Positions 1 to 10,849 are shown, counted from the stretch's first letter. The stretch: DNA of 64,000 bases from Symbiodinium natans (GCA_905221605.1 CAJNDS010001680.1:554001-618000), one strand, 5' to 3'. Notes: generated by a model not told the origin, from the letters alone. A program made the numbers and translations.

Positions 1-8
1 CACTTTTT

Positions 9-458
9 TTGGGGCTTCTGAACTCAGCAACTAAGGCGAGGGGAGCCAGGGAAGAGGAGCTGCAGGAGTTGCGGACCCCCCTCCAGCTCCCCAAGGGCCT
101 TGCGCCCAGCGCCCTGCTGGGGCGCCCGGAGCCCCTGACCCCGCCCGACCGGATCCTGGCGCCCGCCCGCGTTGGGGCGCGGTCGCTGCGCCGGAGTTTG
201 GAGACGCCCTTTGCCGAGGCCAAGGAGCTTGGGGAGGAGAAGGAGCAGCTGTGGAGTCCCCCACAGAACTACCCACAGCGGCCGGCCCAGGGCCGCGGCA
301 GTCTCCCTCAGCAAAGGGCAGCCCCGAGCTGGATGGCCTGGGAAGGCGACCGCGAGGCCCACCCGCGGGCGCGTGCGCGCCCGTGCGAGGAGGCTCCGAG
401 GACGTCCGGCTACCCACCCCAGACGCTTAGCCGCTCTTGGGAAGCAGTTGCTGGGTGA
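9..458 (+). CDS. possible coding exon, product unknown
   Basis: An open frame of about 149 codons runs from the window edge to TGA, free of telomere-type repeats, which begin just after it. It has no recognisable domain. The middle reads RSLRRSLETPFAEAKELGEE, a charged helical stretch with the look of real protein, while the rest is rich in Pro, Arg and Ala. The GC-rich sequence is also open on the other strand and in a second plus frame, so the strand is not certain. The real gene may begin left of the window. Confidence 0.25.
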   Translation: MGLLNSATKARGAREEELQELRTPLQLPKGLAPSALLGRPEPLTPPDRILAPARVGARSLRRSLETPFAEAKELGEEKEQLWSPPQNYPQRPAQGRGSLPQQRAAPSWMAWEGDREAHPRARARPCEEAPRTSGYPPQTLSRSWEAVAG

Positions 459-1029
459 TGCTTGACCCTTAGCAACCCTAAGCCTTTAACGTCCAACCCT
501 TCCGAAGCCTTAACCCTAATCTCAGGAGGGGGTCTATCGACCGGTCGTAGGATTCTTCCCTTAAACCCTAAACCCTAAACCCTAACCCGAAACCCTAAAC
601 CCTAAACCCTGAACCCTGAACCCTGAGCCCTAATTAATGGTCAGGAAGCGGCGCTTCCCCGAGGAGGATGGACCATCCCGATCCTTCGCACCACAAAAGC
701 GGCTCGAGAGACCTGTGCCCGTTCGCGAGCAGGTGTCTGGGACTTCTTAGAACCTCTACTTAGAGGGTTTAGGGTTTAGGGTTTAGGGTTTAGGGTTTAG
801 GGTTTATAGGGTTTATAGGGTTTAGGGTTGAGGGTTTAGGGAGGTTCAGGGTACTTAGTCAGCCCCTTAGGTACCCTAATAGGATGATATGAACCCCCAA
901 GTACCTCCCCTGAAGTACAACCAACACCCAGCATATACATCCTAAATCTAAAGCCCGAAGCCCTAAACCTAAACCCCAAAACCCTAAGCCCCAAGCCCTA
1001 AACCCTAAACCTCAACGGAACCCCAAGCT

Positions 1030-1420
1030 TGCATGGAGGGTGGATCCCCTAACAAGTGCACGGAATGCAGAAAGCTTCAAGCCCTCAGACCCAAAACTTC
1101 ACATGGTGGTTTCCGAAACTAGGGGTATCTTCTTGGGGGTCCTTATTATGAGGGAATCCTACTTAATCTGAACCCCCCCCTACCCCCTAGTATTAAATAC
1201 CCCCAGTATAGTTATATTTATGGTATATTGGGGGGGGGGGGGGGTTAAATATTAGGGGGAGGGGATTATGAGTCGTATGGGCCTAAGGGCAGTTGTAAGA
1301 TTGGGCGCGCACCTTCCTCCTTCGGACTTAGGAACTGTACATACTGTATAATGGGTTATGGTTTAGGGTTTAGGGTTTAGGGTTTAGGGTCTAGAGCACA
1401 TTCGTCGCACGTCGATTGTC
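1030..1420 (+). pseudogene. relic of an FNIP-type gene 3' flank
   Basis: Bases 1044-1100 (CCTAACAAGTGC, GGAATGCAGAAAG, TCAAGCC.TCAGAC) match the sequence just after the intact FNIP-type gene at 14490-14550, and 1390-1405 (GCACATTCGTC) matches 14683-14700 in the same order. No repeat coding sequence precedes it; telomere-type repeats and an AT-rich element (1165-1285) surround and split it. I read it as the leftover tail of a third gene copy. Confidence 0.45.
1165..1290. mobile_element. family J element, G-run/AT-rich
   Basis: A run of C, then TAGTATTAAATAC, GTATAGTTATATTTATGG and a G-run followed by TTAAATATTAGGGGGAGGGGATTA. A similar layout occurs at 6683-6815 (C-run, ATATATACC, GGGGTATATTAAGG, G-run, GGGGAGGGGATTAAG). 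The shared order and ends suggest one short element family, with the halves roughly inverted copies of each other. Confidence 0.4.
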
Positions 1421-1765
1421 GTATAAGAGGGGTGAGGGCTTTCGAAGTACCCAAGCTTTCAAGCCAGACCCATAAACTTCCCAAACCCTCATACCCCAAC
1501 CTCGCCTAAACCCGAAACCCCAAACCCCCAACCCTAAACCCAAACCCCAAACCCCAAACCCCAAACCCCAAACCCCAAACCCCAAACCCTAAACCCTAAC
1601 CATAAACCCCTAAGCCTAAACCCTATAAACCTTAAGCAAACAAATCTGTAGACCATGAAAAGGGGAGCCCATGTGAGGAATAAGTTGCCCTGGGGAATCT
1701 GTTCAAGGGTGATACTTGGGATATTCCGTGCTGACCCCTAGCCTTTAGCCCTAGGCCTATTCACT

Positions 1766-1950
1766 TCTGCGCCATGGGTCGTTGAGTCTTGTCAGCTCGC
1801 CCGGAAAATTTAGGGTTTAGGGTTAGGGTTTAGGGTTTATAGGGTATAGGGTTTAGGGTTTAGGGTTTAGGGTTTAGGGTTTAGGGTTTAGGGTTTAGTT
1901 GAGTGTTGAGTTGAGCACGACTCGGGATCGGGTGCCGCGGAAGCACCGGC
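1766..1950 (+). other. leader shared with the 12.3 kb paralogue, split by a telomere-type tract
   Basis: CTTCTGCGCCATGG...GAGTCTTGTC.GCTCGCCC at 1764-1802 and TCGGGTGCCGCGGAAG at 1929-1945 match 12214-12250 and 12278-12294. Between them the 12.3 kb gene has some 30 bases; here there are about 125, of which 1809-1898 is (TTTAGGG)n. It is a clean before/after comparison for a telomere-type insertion. Confidence 0.7.
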
Positions 1951-3350
1951 ATGCGGCCGTTGACCATCCACTGTCTTGCCGGCTCCACTGTTGAGCTCCA
2001 TGTGGAGGATGCGGAAACGGGGCTTGATGTGCGGAGACGCGTCGCAGAAAGTGTTGGCCGTTCCGCAGCGTCAATAGTGCTGAGTGCAGGTGGGCGTGTC
2101 CTCGAACTGCACCAGCCGCTGCTGCCACAAACTCAAGACCAAGAGATCACATATGTGGTGCGCAAACGTGGTGCAGGCTGCGCGGCACGCAAAATAGAGC
2201 TAGCGTTTGCAAGGACAGAATTTAATCAAGATATGGATGCCATGGATGCCGTTGTTGCCTTGACCTTCGGCATTCACTTTAACCAACGGGTGCAGCTTCC
2301 TAGCGGCCTACAAACCTTGACCTTCGGCCCTGATTTCAATGAGAGCTTGGAAGGGGTGCAGTTTCCCAGCGGCCTACAGACCTTGAACTTCGGCGACCGC
2401 TTCAACCGGAGCTTGGAAGGGGTGCAGCTTCCCAGCGGCCTACAGACCTTGACCTTCGGCTGTGATTTCAATGAGAGCTTGGCAGGCGTGCAGCTTCCCA
2501 GCGGCCTGCAGACCTTGACCTTCGGCTATTCTTTCAACCAGAGCTTAGAAGGGGTACAGCTTGCCAGCGGCCTGCAGACCTTGACCTTCGGCCATCGTTT
2601 CAACCAGAGCTTGGTAGCGGTGCAGCTTCCCAGCGGCCTACAGACCTTGACCTTCGGCCACGATTTCAATGAGAGCTTGGAAGGGGTGCAGCTTCCCAGC
2701 GGCCTTGACCTTCCGCGATTATTTCAACCAGAGCTTGGTAGCGGTGCAGCTTCCCAGCGGCCTACAGACCTTGACCTTCGGCCATGATTTCAATGAGAGC
2801 TTGGAAGGGGTGCAGCTTCCCAGCAGCCTACAGACCTTGACCTTCGGCTACCGCTTCAACCAGAGCTTGGTAGCGGTGCAGCTTCCCAGCGGCCTGCAAA
2901 CCTTGACCTTCGGCTATGATTTCAACCAGAGCTTGGAAGGGGTCCAGCTTCCCAGCGTCTTGCAAACCTTGACCTTGGACGAAATCTCCAAGCATAGCTT
3001 GGAAGGGGTACAGCTTCCCAGCGGCCTACAGACCTTGACCTTCGGCCCTGATTTCAAAGAGAGCTTGAAAGGGGTGCAGCTTCCCAGTGGCCTACAGACC
3101 TTGACCTTCGGCCACGATTTCAATGAGAGCTTGGAAGGGGTGCAGTTTCCCGGCGGCCTTCAGACCTTGACCTTCGGTTACCGCTTCAACCAGAGCTTGG
3201 AAGGGGTGCAGCTTCCCAGCGGCCTACAGACCTTGATCTTCGGTTGGGATTTCAACCAGAGCTTGGAAGGGGTGCAGTTTCCCGGCGGCCCAGCTTCCCA
3301 AGTATTTGCTACGCTTCTCCTCGCGCTTTGTTCAGGTGGAAGCCTGTTAA
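1951..3350 (+). pseudogene. FNIP-type leucine-rich repeat gene, frameshifted copy
   Basis: ATG at 1951 opens a ubiquitin-like N-terminus (about residues 1-75, MRPLTIHCLAGSTVELHVED) followed by 22-residue units of the FNIP type, FN(Q/E)SLEGVQLPSGLQTLTFG, a leucine-rich repeat variant known from Dictyostelium and abundant in dinoflagellates. Compared with the unit consensus, about 8 bases are missing near 2705, between two CCTTGACC-like stretches, which moves the frame. A second shift near 3288 moves it again; only the third frame gives the ending found in the intact paralogue (LLRFSSR...), with TAA at 3348. Either this copy is dead or the assembly has errors; two separate shifts favour decay. 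The leader matches that of the 12.3 kb gene but holds an extra telomere-type tract at 1809-1898. Confidence 0.8.
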
Positions 3351-6025
3351 GCTCTGAGTTTGCAAATGCAAAATCGATGGGTCTGTCGGGCACTTTGAAG
3401 GGCACTTGGGGATGGGTGGCTTAGGGTTTAGGGTTTAGGGTTAAGGTACACCCAAAGAGACCCATTAATTGAGGAATATACCATGATTATATGTAGCGTT
3501 TAGGGTAGGCAAGCATCTGAACGCCCTTCGCCCAGTTGCCAATCCCTACGCCAGCCTAAGCCCTAAACCCCGAATCCCATGAACTTACCCTAAACCCTAG
3601 CCCTAAACCCTAAACCTAAACCCTTCATAGGCTTCTAGAATCTGAGTTGAGGGCATCAAGCTTCAAAAGGGTGCCAGGGTGGCAGGGTTGGGGCCGCTTT
3701 GGGGGTTTAGGGTTTAGGGTTTAGGGTTTTGGTGGGTTTAGGGTTTAGGGTTTTCGCATATTTTTTTTGGAGGTGGTTCCGGGTTTTGCCGGTTTTCTTG
3801 AGACACTCAAGGCGATCCGGTAGTGTCATGACTGCCAACTGAGCCCCTCAATCCTCCACCACCACTGCCCGTGCCCCCCAACCCTACCACGCCTAAACAA
3901 GCAACCCATGCAAAGGATGCCCCTAAACCCTGAACCCAAACCCACATCCCCTGAACCCTAACCCCCTAAACCCTTCGCCCCTAAACCCTAAACCCTAAAC
4001 CCCAAGCCCCGAACCCCAAACCCCGAACCCCAAACCCCGAACCCCAAACCCTGAACCCTAAACCCCGAACCCCAAACCCCGAACCCCAAACCCCAAACCC
4101 CGAACCCCAACCCTAAACCCGAACTCAGGGAGCTCGGCAGTTCACCCGCCCCTCGCCCGGGCTGCGCGGCGCGCACCTGGGCGGGCCCTGGGGATATTTT
4201 ATATTTTTGCATAGTTTTCTGTGCTTAGGGTTTAGGGTTAAGGGTTTAGGGGTATCGGGCTTTGGTTTTAAGGGGTCCAACCCAGGCAGATGCTGCCGCG
4301 AAGCGGCTGGGCCTCGCGTGGCGCCCTGTTCGGGTCTCTGCGCCTTGGCGGTGGCCACGGTTTAGGATTTAGGGTTTAGGGTTTAGAGTTTAGGGTTCAG
4401 GGTTTAGGGTTTAGGGTTTAGGGTTTGGGGTTTAGGGTTTAAGGTTTAGGGTTTAGGGCATACAGGGCTCGTGTTCGGGTTCAGGTGTTCTAGGCCATGG
4501 ACTATGTGGTGATTATGGGGAGTGGGGATTTGGGTACAAGCTCTTTAACCTTAAACCCTAAACCCTAAAACCTAAACCTTTGCTCCTTGACAACCCAAAG
4601 GTCAGATTTCTGTCAGAAAACTCAGCCAGCACTTGGCGGGTTTTTGGGTGTTTAGGGTTTAGGGTTTAGGGTTGCAGGTTCATTGGGTAGCTACAGGGTC
4701 TCCTCATGCACCAAACCTGTATACCCCTTCTTCTCCCTACATACCTAAGGGCCCATACTCCAGAACCCCGTTTTAAAGAAGGTCAGTGGCCCATGTTAAT
4801 ATGAAGGGACCATGTAACTTCCCCTAGCCAGTCTTGGGGGTGTCGGCTGTTTTGCCTGTATCATTCGACTTTTCGGACCTTTTACCGAGAAACTTGCGGT
4901 TAAGGGGGGTTTAGGGTTTAGGGTTTAGGGTTCGGGTTTGGGGTTTAGGGTTTAGGGCTTAGGGTTTAGGGTAAAGAGTTGGGTTTACGGAGTCTCGGGA
5001 ATATTTCTCCAGGTTTCAACAGGCCATCGTCATCGAGCGCTGGGGCTTACAAGGAGGGCTGTGGGATTCTTCAAGTACCCGCGGAACGTTTAAATTCTAA
5101 ACAAACATCCAAAGCCCTAGCCCCTATGACCCTAAATCGCTACAGCTACAACCCCCAAATATTTTAATCTTAACCCTATACACCTATACCTAAACCTACT
5201 CTTTGCTGAAGAAGAGCCCCCAAAAATTGCAATAAGAATCCCCCTATTCCCCTATAGGGAAGAGTATTTTCATTTTTCGGGGGGGGTGTTCTTAAAAAAA
5301 CAACCCCAAACCCCGAACCCCAAACCCCCAAACCCAAAACCCCAAACCCCCAACCCCCAAACCCCAAACCCTAAACCCTAAACCCTTAAACCCTAAACCC
5401 TTAAACCCTTAACCCTTAAACCCTAAACCCTCCGCCCAGGTGCCCAGAGCCCAAACCCTAAACCCCAAACCCTCAAACTCTAAACCCCAAACCCCAAACC
5501 CCAAACCGCAAACCCTAAACCCCAAACCCCAAACCCTAAACCCTAAACCCCAAACCCTAAACCCTAAACCCTAAACCCCTAAACCCTTCGCCCAGGTGCC
5601 CAGTGCCCGAGCCCAATTCCCGGACATGGGCAGCGCCGACCCGCCAGCGGACCGGCTAAGTGAGCGGTGCCCAGGGTCGCCCTGCGATCTGGGTTTAGGG
5701 TTTAGGGTTTAGGGTTTAGGGTTTAGGGTTTAGGGTTAGGGTTTAGGGTTTAGGGTTTATAGGGTTTAGGTTTCAGGGTTTAGGATTTAGGGTTTATAGG
5801 GTTCATAGGGTTCATAGGGTTTATAGGGTTTATAGGGTTTATAGGGTTTATAGGGTTTATAGGGTTTTATAGGGTTTATAGGGTTTATAGGGTTTTATAG
5901 GGTTTATAGGGTTTATAGGGTTTTGGGTTTTATAGGGTTTATAGGGTTCATAGGGTTTATAGGGTTTATAGGGCTTATAGGGTTTATAGGGTTTAGGGTT
6001 TCGGGTTATAGGGTTTAGGATTTAG
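3351..6025. other. gene-poor repeat region
   Basis: Mostly telomere-type repeats and CCCCAAA/CCCCGAA variants. Pieces of the family F element (ATTAATTGAGGAATATACC near 3462) and family E element (5213-5300, CCCCCAAAAATTG...GGTGTTCTTAA) are visible. A GC-rich stretch at 4128-4195 and another at 4262-4360 have open minus-strand frames (ATAKAQRPEQGATRG) but nothing recognisable. No gene called. Confidence 0.6.
5745..6020. repeat. TTTATAGGG variant block
   Basis: About 25 near-identical 9-mers TTTATAGGG, with occasional TTCATAGGG, sit between ordinary TTTAGGG tracts. A change copied over a whole block points to local amplification or unequal exchange, not to random decay of heptamers. Confidence 0.9.
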
Positions 6026-6308
6026 AAGAGCTGGCGTCTGGATTTGAGAAGGGCGAAGGCGCAGTCGTGAGTGGAGCCGAGGCGTTCACGGCACGGCCAA
6101 CTTTTGGAGAGGAATTCGTATTTATTCCTTGGTAGCCCAGTGGTGCCCAGTGGTACCCTTTTCCCTTTTTGGGGGGTTCAAGGTCCCCTTACAAAGTGAC
6201 CAACCCAAAAGAAGGGTGCCCATATTGCAATATGGTGGCTGGGCTACTAAGATTCTCGGCACGTCCGCACCAAAAGGTCGCAAGAGCAGCCAACGTGCCT
6301 GTACCTAA
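6026..6308 (+). CDS. coding exon split by a family A element
   Basis: Left part (6026-6127) reads EELASGFEKGEGAVV then ARPTFGEEFVF; right part (6252-6308) reads ILGTSAPKGRKSSQRACT and a stop. Between them lies a 124-bp family A element with the 4-bp duplication ATTC on both sides. Removing the element and one ATTC joins the parts in frame. The protein is not recognised. Just downstream, two diverged 50-bp units (from GGCACGTCCGCACC and GGCATGTCCGCGCC) suggest a local duplication. The 3' splice site of the exon could be the TTTAG at 6021-6025, part of a telomere-type tract. Confidence 0.45.
6128..6251. mobile_element. family A introner-like element
   Basis: Starts CTTGGTAGCCCAGTGG and ends CTGGGCTACTAAG (inverted ends), flanked by ATTC at 6124-6127 and 6252-6255. 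The 5' end carries an extra partial GTGCCCAGTGG copy. Internal GGGTTCAAGGTCCCC, AGTGACCAACCC and AGAAGGGTGCCC match the other copies. Confidence 0.8.
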
Positions 6309-6682
6309 TTCATGATGGCATGTCCGCGCCGAACCGGTGCTGAGAGTGGCCAGTGTCCGGTATGTAGCAGAGCCAAAATCGTAAACCCTAAACCCCAAAC
6401 CCCAAACCCCAAACCCTAAACCCTAAAGCCTAAACCTTAAACTGCAATACCTGAACCCCCTTAAGAAGCCCCCTGCGGCCCTAACAACCTTCGGGTTCAG
6501 GGTTAGGGGGCGTGCTTTTTAAAATGCGTGTGGTCGAAGGTCACTCTTCTGTGTATGAGGATGCATCCGTGACAGAACGGATGCCTGTACGACTGTAGGG
6601 GGTACGCGAGTGGCTGGGGAAAAGAGGGATGCTGCAACTCCGCTGCTGCACGAATAGCATGCCGGTGCCATGCAAGCCTTTT

Positions 6683-6815
6683 GCCCCCCCCCCCCACCCC
6701 CTAACATTAACCCCCGCCCATATGCCTCTAATATATACCTCTAATCAAGCTATAATCGGGGTATATTAAGGGGTAGGGGGGGGGGGTTCAATATCTGGGG
6801 AGGGGATTAAGCCCA
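6683..6815. mobile_element. family J element
   Basis: C-run followed by ACCCCCTAACATTAACCC, an AT-rich core with ATATATACC and GGGGTATATTAAGG, then a G-run and GGGGAGGGGATTAAG. Same layout as 1165-1290. Confidence 0.4.
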
Positions 6816-6849
6816 CGATCCTGGCACCCTAAACCCCAAACCCTAAACC

Positions 6850-7060
6850 CTAAACTGCGGGCCCTTTGGGGGTCCCTGGAGAAGTGTCATAGAGGCGTCC
6901 CACGTCTCGCTGATTCTGCCACAGGTCCTTCAGCAACGCGTTGTTCGTATGACTGAGCAGCCTCACCGCGTTCTAGAGGTTTAGGGGTTAGGGTTTAGCG
7001 TTTAGGGTTTGGGGGCCCTAACCTTCCAGCACCTCCACGGTCTTGCCCTCATTGAGGTTT
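6850..7060 (-). CDS. two minus-strand exons, product unknown
   Basis: Exon at 7060-7023 reads NLNEGKTVEVLE and ends GAAG|GTTAGG; exon at 6972-6850 reads LLSHTNNALLKDLWQNQRDV then GRLYDTSPG, closing on a TAG that belongs to a telomere-type TTTAG. The 3' splice site would be CCTCTAG at 6973-6980. The helical, polar sequence is protein-like. The plus strand is open too (VLQQRVVRMTEQPHRVLE), which lowers certainty. Confidence 0.4.
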
Positions 7061-7654
7061 AGGGTTTTGGGTTTAGGGTTCATAGGGTTTATAGGGTTTA
7101 TAGGGCTTATAGGGCTTCCTACAAAACGGCAGGTTTCCAGAAGGACAAAGCCCTAAACCCCTATAAACCCCATGAACCCCGAATGGAACCCTATGAACCC
7201 CATAATGCCCTATATACCCTGTGAACCCTACTTGAACCCCATAATCCATTTCTCATCCATGTAAGGTCTACAACACCTTACGCCAAAAACCATGTGATTT
7301 TAATGCCCTAAACCCTAATCCCTACAAGGCCCGAAACCCAGGAGCCTAAACCCTAAACCCTAAGCCCGAAACCCTAAACCCTAAACCCTAAATCCCTACC
7401 AACAGGGACCCCATAACTTCAACAGCTAAACATGTCGACCACCTGAGCCACAATGAAGGTGCCCACCCCCCCGCCCCCCCCTCCCCCCCGTTTAGGGTTC
7501 AGGGTTTAGGGTTTAGGGTTTAAGCTTAGGGCTACTTATAGGGGTGAACTAATGTAGGAGTTTAGGATTTTGGGGGTTTGAGGGCTTAGGATTTAGGGTT
7601 TTCGGGTTTTGGGGTTGAGTGTTCATCGGTTCGGGTTCATCAGCACACTGTTCA

Positions 7655-7782
7655 GAAACCTTGCGTGAGCCGACCGTCGGGGGCTTCCGCGTGTCAGAAA
7701 TGCCCTGGGTTCAGGGTGTGGTGTTCGGTGGCACTTGCACGGGCTTGGAGGGGTGGTGCAGTTTGGTCAACCCTAATTAAAT
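7655..7782 (+). CDS. possible terminal exon
   Basis: One frame reads LREPTVGGFRVSEMPWVQG to a TAA at 7780-7782; a second plus frame is also open. It lies between telomere-type tracts. Product not recognised. Confidence 0.25.
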
Positions 7783-8127
7783 CCTATAAACCCTAAACCC
7801 TAAACCCTAAACTCTTGGGTTTGGGGCTTCTAGTGCCTCCGGCTTAGAGGGTAGGGCTTGCTGCGGTTTGAGCGTTGATGGGGCCTTCTCGGGCTAAGAG
7901 GGCTTGTGGGCTTACACGGTTGATATGGTCACTCCTCAAAAATAGGGGTCTTTTTGGGGGGTCCTCATCAGAAGGCCTCTATAACTTAGGGTACCTAAAG
8001 GATTGTTCTTCAGCCGACTCCTACTTCGGGTGTGGAGTGTAGAGGGCTTGTAGGGATGATAGGGCCTACATGTGAGGCTTATCGGGCTGAATGTGGAGTG
8101 TAGCGGGCTTGTAGGGTTTGTACGGTT

Positions 8128-8225
8128 AGGGTTCAGGGATGTGGACGATTCCTACCCCGCCCGGCCGCCCGGCCGCCCGGCACGGTTTTTTGCTGGCCAC
8201 GCGGGCGAGAATGTGAGGGATTCTT
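8128..8225 (+). CDS. possible exon with a GGCCGCCC triplication
   Basis: Reads DVDDSYPARPPGRPARFFAG. GGCCGCCC is repeated two and a half times in tandem (8163-8180). Bounded on both sides by TTTAGGG-type sequence. Weakly supported. Confidence 0.2.
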
Positions 8226-8302
8226 TAGGGTTAAGGGTTTGGGTTGAGGGTTTTGGGTTTTAGGGTTTAGGGTTTGGGGTTTACTCGTTTTGTTGGCCTT
8301 CA

Positions 8303-8368
8303 GGGCGATCAAAGAGTCGAAGGGCAGGTCTTTTGGCTCAATGCGATCGCGCCCGTCACGAAGCCCTG
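8303..8368 (+). CDS. short terminal exon
   Basis: After a good 3' splice site (TTGTTGGCCTTCAG) the frame reads GDQRVEGQVFWLNAIAPVTK, P, stop. Compact and protein-like; family unknown. Flanked by telomere-type repeats. Confidence 0.4.
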
Positions 8369-8709
8369 AACCAGAAGTTTAGGAAGTTTAGGGTTTAAAC
8401 CCTAAACCCTAAATCCTTAAAACCCTGAACTTTGAAAAAGAAAGCCTAAACCCAAACCCAAACCCACCCGCCATGCGCCCTAAACCCTCAAACCCATAAA
8501 AGAACCCGAAGCCCAGAGCATAAGCTGAGCATACCATAGATCCCCAAACCCTCAGCCCCCCTGAAGAATCTTAAGCCTAAAGATTCAACTTTCCACCCTA
8601 AACCTTAAACCCTCAACCCTCAACCCTCGAGCCTAAAGCCTAAAGCCTAAACCCTAAACCCTAAACCCTAAACCCTAACCCCCTAAACCCTAAACCCTAA
8701 ACCCTAAAG

Positions 8710-8787
8710 ACCTGGCGTATTTCGGGGGCCCAGAGTTTCCCCCCAATGCGGACGAGTGGAGCGGCGTTACCACTGCCAGGCCATAGG
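8710..8787 (+). CDS. short terminal exon
   Basis: Directly after a CCCTAAAG tract the frame reads DLAYFGGPEFPPNADEWSGV, TTARP, stop. The acceptor would be the AAAG of the telomere-type tract. Product not recognised. Confidence 0.4.
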
Positions 8788-9026
8788 TTTTCGGGTTGGA
8801 GTTTGGGGTCGAGGGTTTGGTTTTGTAAACCTAATCCCTAAGCCCTACGCCCTAAGCCCGAAACCCTAAGCCCTAAACCAGTTTAGGGGCTCAGGGTTAC
8901 GGCTTGTTAAGGTATACGTTTCGTGTGGCTCTCGGTTCATGAGGGGTGTATCTGCTATAGCGGTTTAGGGTTTAGGGTTTAGGGTTTAGGGTTTAGGGTT
9001 TAGGGTTTAGGGTTTAGGGTTTAGGG

Positions 9027-9140
9027 TTGAGGGGGCTTCATGGCGGGGGTATGTACCTAGAGAACCATAAGGAAGCTTAGGGAGCCTGAGGGAGTGGTGG
9101 GGGTAGTAGGGAACCCTGGGGTACATAACCCCTTTAACCG
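9027..9140. mobile_element. family I element
   Basis: GGGGGCTTCATGGCGGGGGTATGTACCTAG ... AGCTTAGGGAGCC ... GGTACATAACCCC ... CCTCCTTAAGAACC. Matches 50648-50790 (inverted) and 55448-55560. Ends are inverted copies of GTTCTTAAGGGA. Confidence 0.5.
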
Positions 9141-9164
9141 CCTCCTTAAGAACCCTAAAATTAC

Positions 9165-9268
9165 TAAGTGCTTAAAAACCCACAAAAAACAAACATCTTC
9201 TTCCTGACTAAGGGGAATATAGGGATTATTATTATTTTATTTTTTTTGGGGGGGGGGGTTCTTAAGCA
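9165..9268. mobile_element. family E element
   Basis: CTTAAAAACCCACAAAAAAC ... GGGGAATATAGGGATTATT ... TTTTTGGGGG...GGTTCTTAAGC, with inverted ends around TTAAGAACCCC. Related copies at 5213-5300, 19294-19440 and 23457-23548. Confidence 0.5.
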
Positions 9269-9635
9269 CATAGTAGATAGGGTTAGCATCTAGGGTCAAA
9301 CGAGGGTTCTGGGCCTGCGTTTGGGGGCTCATGCTTACCGTGGCTTAGAGAGTCCAGAGTTGGGGGTTTCGTCAGGCATCGATGATTCGAAATATGCGTT
9401 TTCTAAGCCCGAAACCCTAAACCCGAAACCCTAAACCCTAAACCCTAAACCTTGGATTGAACATCGTCCTATATGGCCTCCCCTCTTCACGGCCCAAAAG
9501 TCCAGGTCCCCTCCCCCAAAAGTGCCCTTGTACCCTTTAGCGTCTAGGGATTGGGGTTTGCTTTGCGGGGTTCCTTATTCAAAAAATGAAGAGTAAGACA
9601 AAACCCAGAAGTATCTTGTAAGATACACTAGTGCC

Positions 9636-9736
9636 TTGGGATGTTGCCCCTTCTACTAACAGTCCTGAATGGGGATTATCGTACCCTCGACTAGAATCCT
9701 TATGGAGGACTGGTTGTATAAGGGGGAGCATCCCAA
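9636..9736. mobile_element. family C element (MITE), 8-9-bp target duplication
   Basis: TTGGGATGTTGCCCC...CTACTAACAGTCC, then an inverted right half ending GGGGGAGCATCCCAA. ACTAGTGCC stands on both sides. An 8-bp duplication is typical of hAT-type DNA transposons; no transposase is present, so this is a non-autonomous copy. Confidence 0.75.
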
Positions 9737-10309
9737 CTAGTGCCCCGAAACTACCCTAAGCCCTAAACCCTAAAGCCCTAAACCCGAAACCCTAAACCCT
9801 AAACCCTAAACCCACCCCAAACCCTACACCCTAAACCCTAAATCAGCTTCGTGAATCAAATCTTGGCACCCATGGGGCCCTTAGTGTGGTCCTTACCCTT
9901 GAGGGTTTAGGGTTTAGGGTTTAGGGTTTAGGGTTTAGGGTTTACGAAGTATGGGCCCCTATGGTGTGTATAGTGTATACAAGCGTTACAACCCCTTCTG
10001 AAGATACCCCGGAGACCCCTCCCATTAAGGGTACACTTAGGCCCTCTCTCATGGGTACTTGGGGGCTCCAGCTGGAGGGGAGGGTTGAGGATTTAGGGTT
10101 TAGGGTTTATGGTTTAGGGTGTGGGGTTTAGGGTTTAGGGTTTAGGGTTTAGGGTTTAGGGCTTAGGGTTTAGGGTTTAGGGTTTAGGGTTTAGGGTTTA
10201 GGGTTTAGGGTGAAAGTCCGTGTAGGGATCGCTTGAAGTGTTCCGCCGATGAAGATACTTTGGAGGTGCATCTTGCCACCCGAAGTATGAGCCTACTTAT
10301 AGCCTACTT

Positions 10310-10495
10310 ATGGGACTTAGGGGGCTGAAACGTACAGTTAGAATTAAGGCGTTAAGCGCCCACGAACCTCCAAGTACAAGAGGCGATGACGGAGAGTCAT
10401 CCAACGAAAGTGAAATGAATGGTTTGGGATGGGTTCCCTCCAGCTCATGGACCCCAGGCAACTATCGGTTGAGGGTTTTGGGGAAGTTTAGGGCT
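10310..10495 (+). CDS. possible exon
   Basis: Frame reads ALSAHEPPSTRGDDGESSNE then SEMNGLGWVPSSSWTPGNYR, polar and low in Cys. It runs on into a repeat tract. No recognised domain. Confidence 0.3.
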
Positions 10496-10574
10496 TAGGG
10501 TGTAGTTTTTAGGCTTTAGGGTTTAGGGTTTAGGGTTTAGGGCTTAGGGTGTAGTGTTTAGGGTTTAGGGTAAA

Positions 10575-10687
10575 AGGGAGTTTTGCCGGCCGACGTGGCC
10601 GCCAGGAGCACCTACTGTTGGGGTTCCTTGCGTCCTCAGCACAGCCACCGCCTCTCCGCCCCCTTCTGGTTTATCGATTTGTTAGGT
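10575..10687 (+). CDS. terminal exon, product unknown
   Basis: Reads GVLPADVAARSTYCWGSLRP, then QHSHRLSAPFWFIDLLG and TAA. Sits between TTTAGGG tracts. Mixed composition and unbroken frame suggest real coding sequence. Confidence 0.4.
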
Positions 10688-10849
10688 TAAGGGTCGGTTT
10701 CGGGATTAGGGTTTCAGGTTTAGGGTCTTTAGGTTTAGGGTTTGTGCTTGGCCGAAGGTGGTCCTAGAGGCCCAAGCCCCCCCCCCCCTTCAAAAAGGAA
10801 AAACAGCAACAAGACAAAGCCCACTAATCCCGGCAGGCTTGAACCTAGA

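Noticed and set aside
1391-1585. ORFs of the type GFGVWGLGFGVWG
   Set aside because: Translation of TTTGGGG/TTTAGGG repeats; seen also at 3988, 5176 and 37416.
2274-3405. Minus-strand ORFs rich in KVKVCRPLGSCTPSKLWLK
   Set aside because: They are the reverse frames of the 66-bp FNIP-type units; the same appears at 12688-14457 and for the RCC1 units at 58154-59167.
8331-8341. TTTTGGCTCAA, 11 bases matching the end of the dinoflagellate spliced leader
   Set aside because: The rest of the leader is missing and the bases are in frame in a good exon (VFWLNAIAP).
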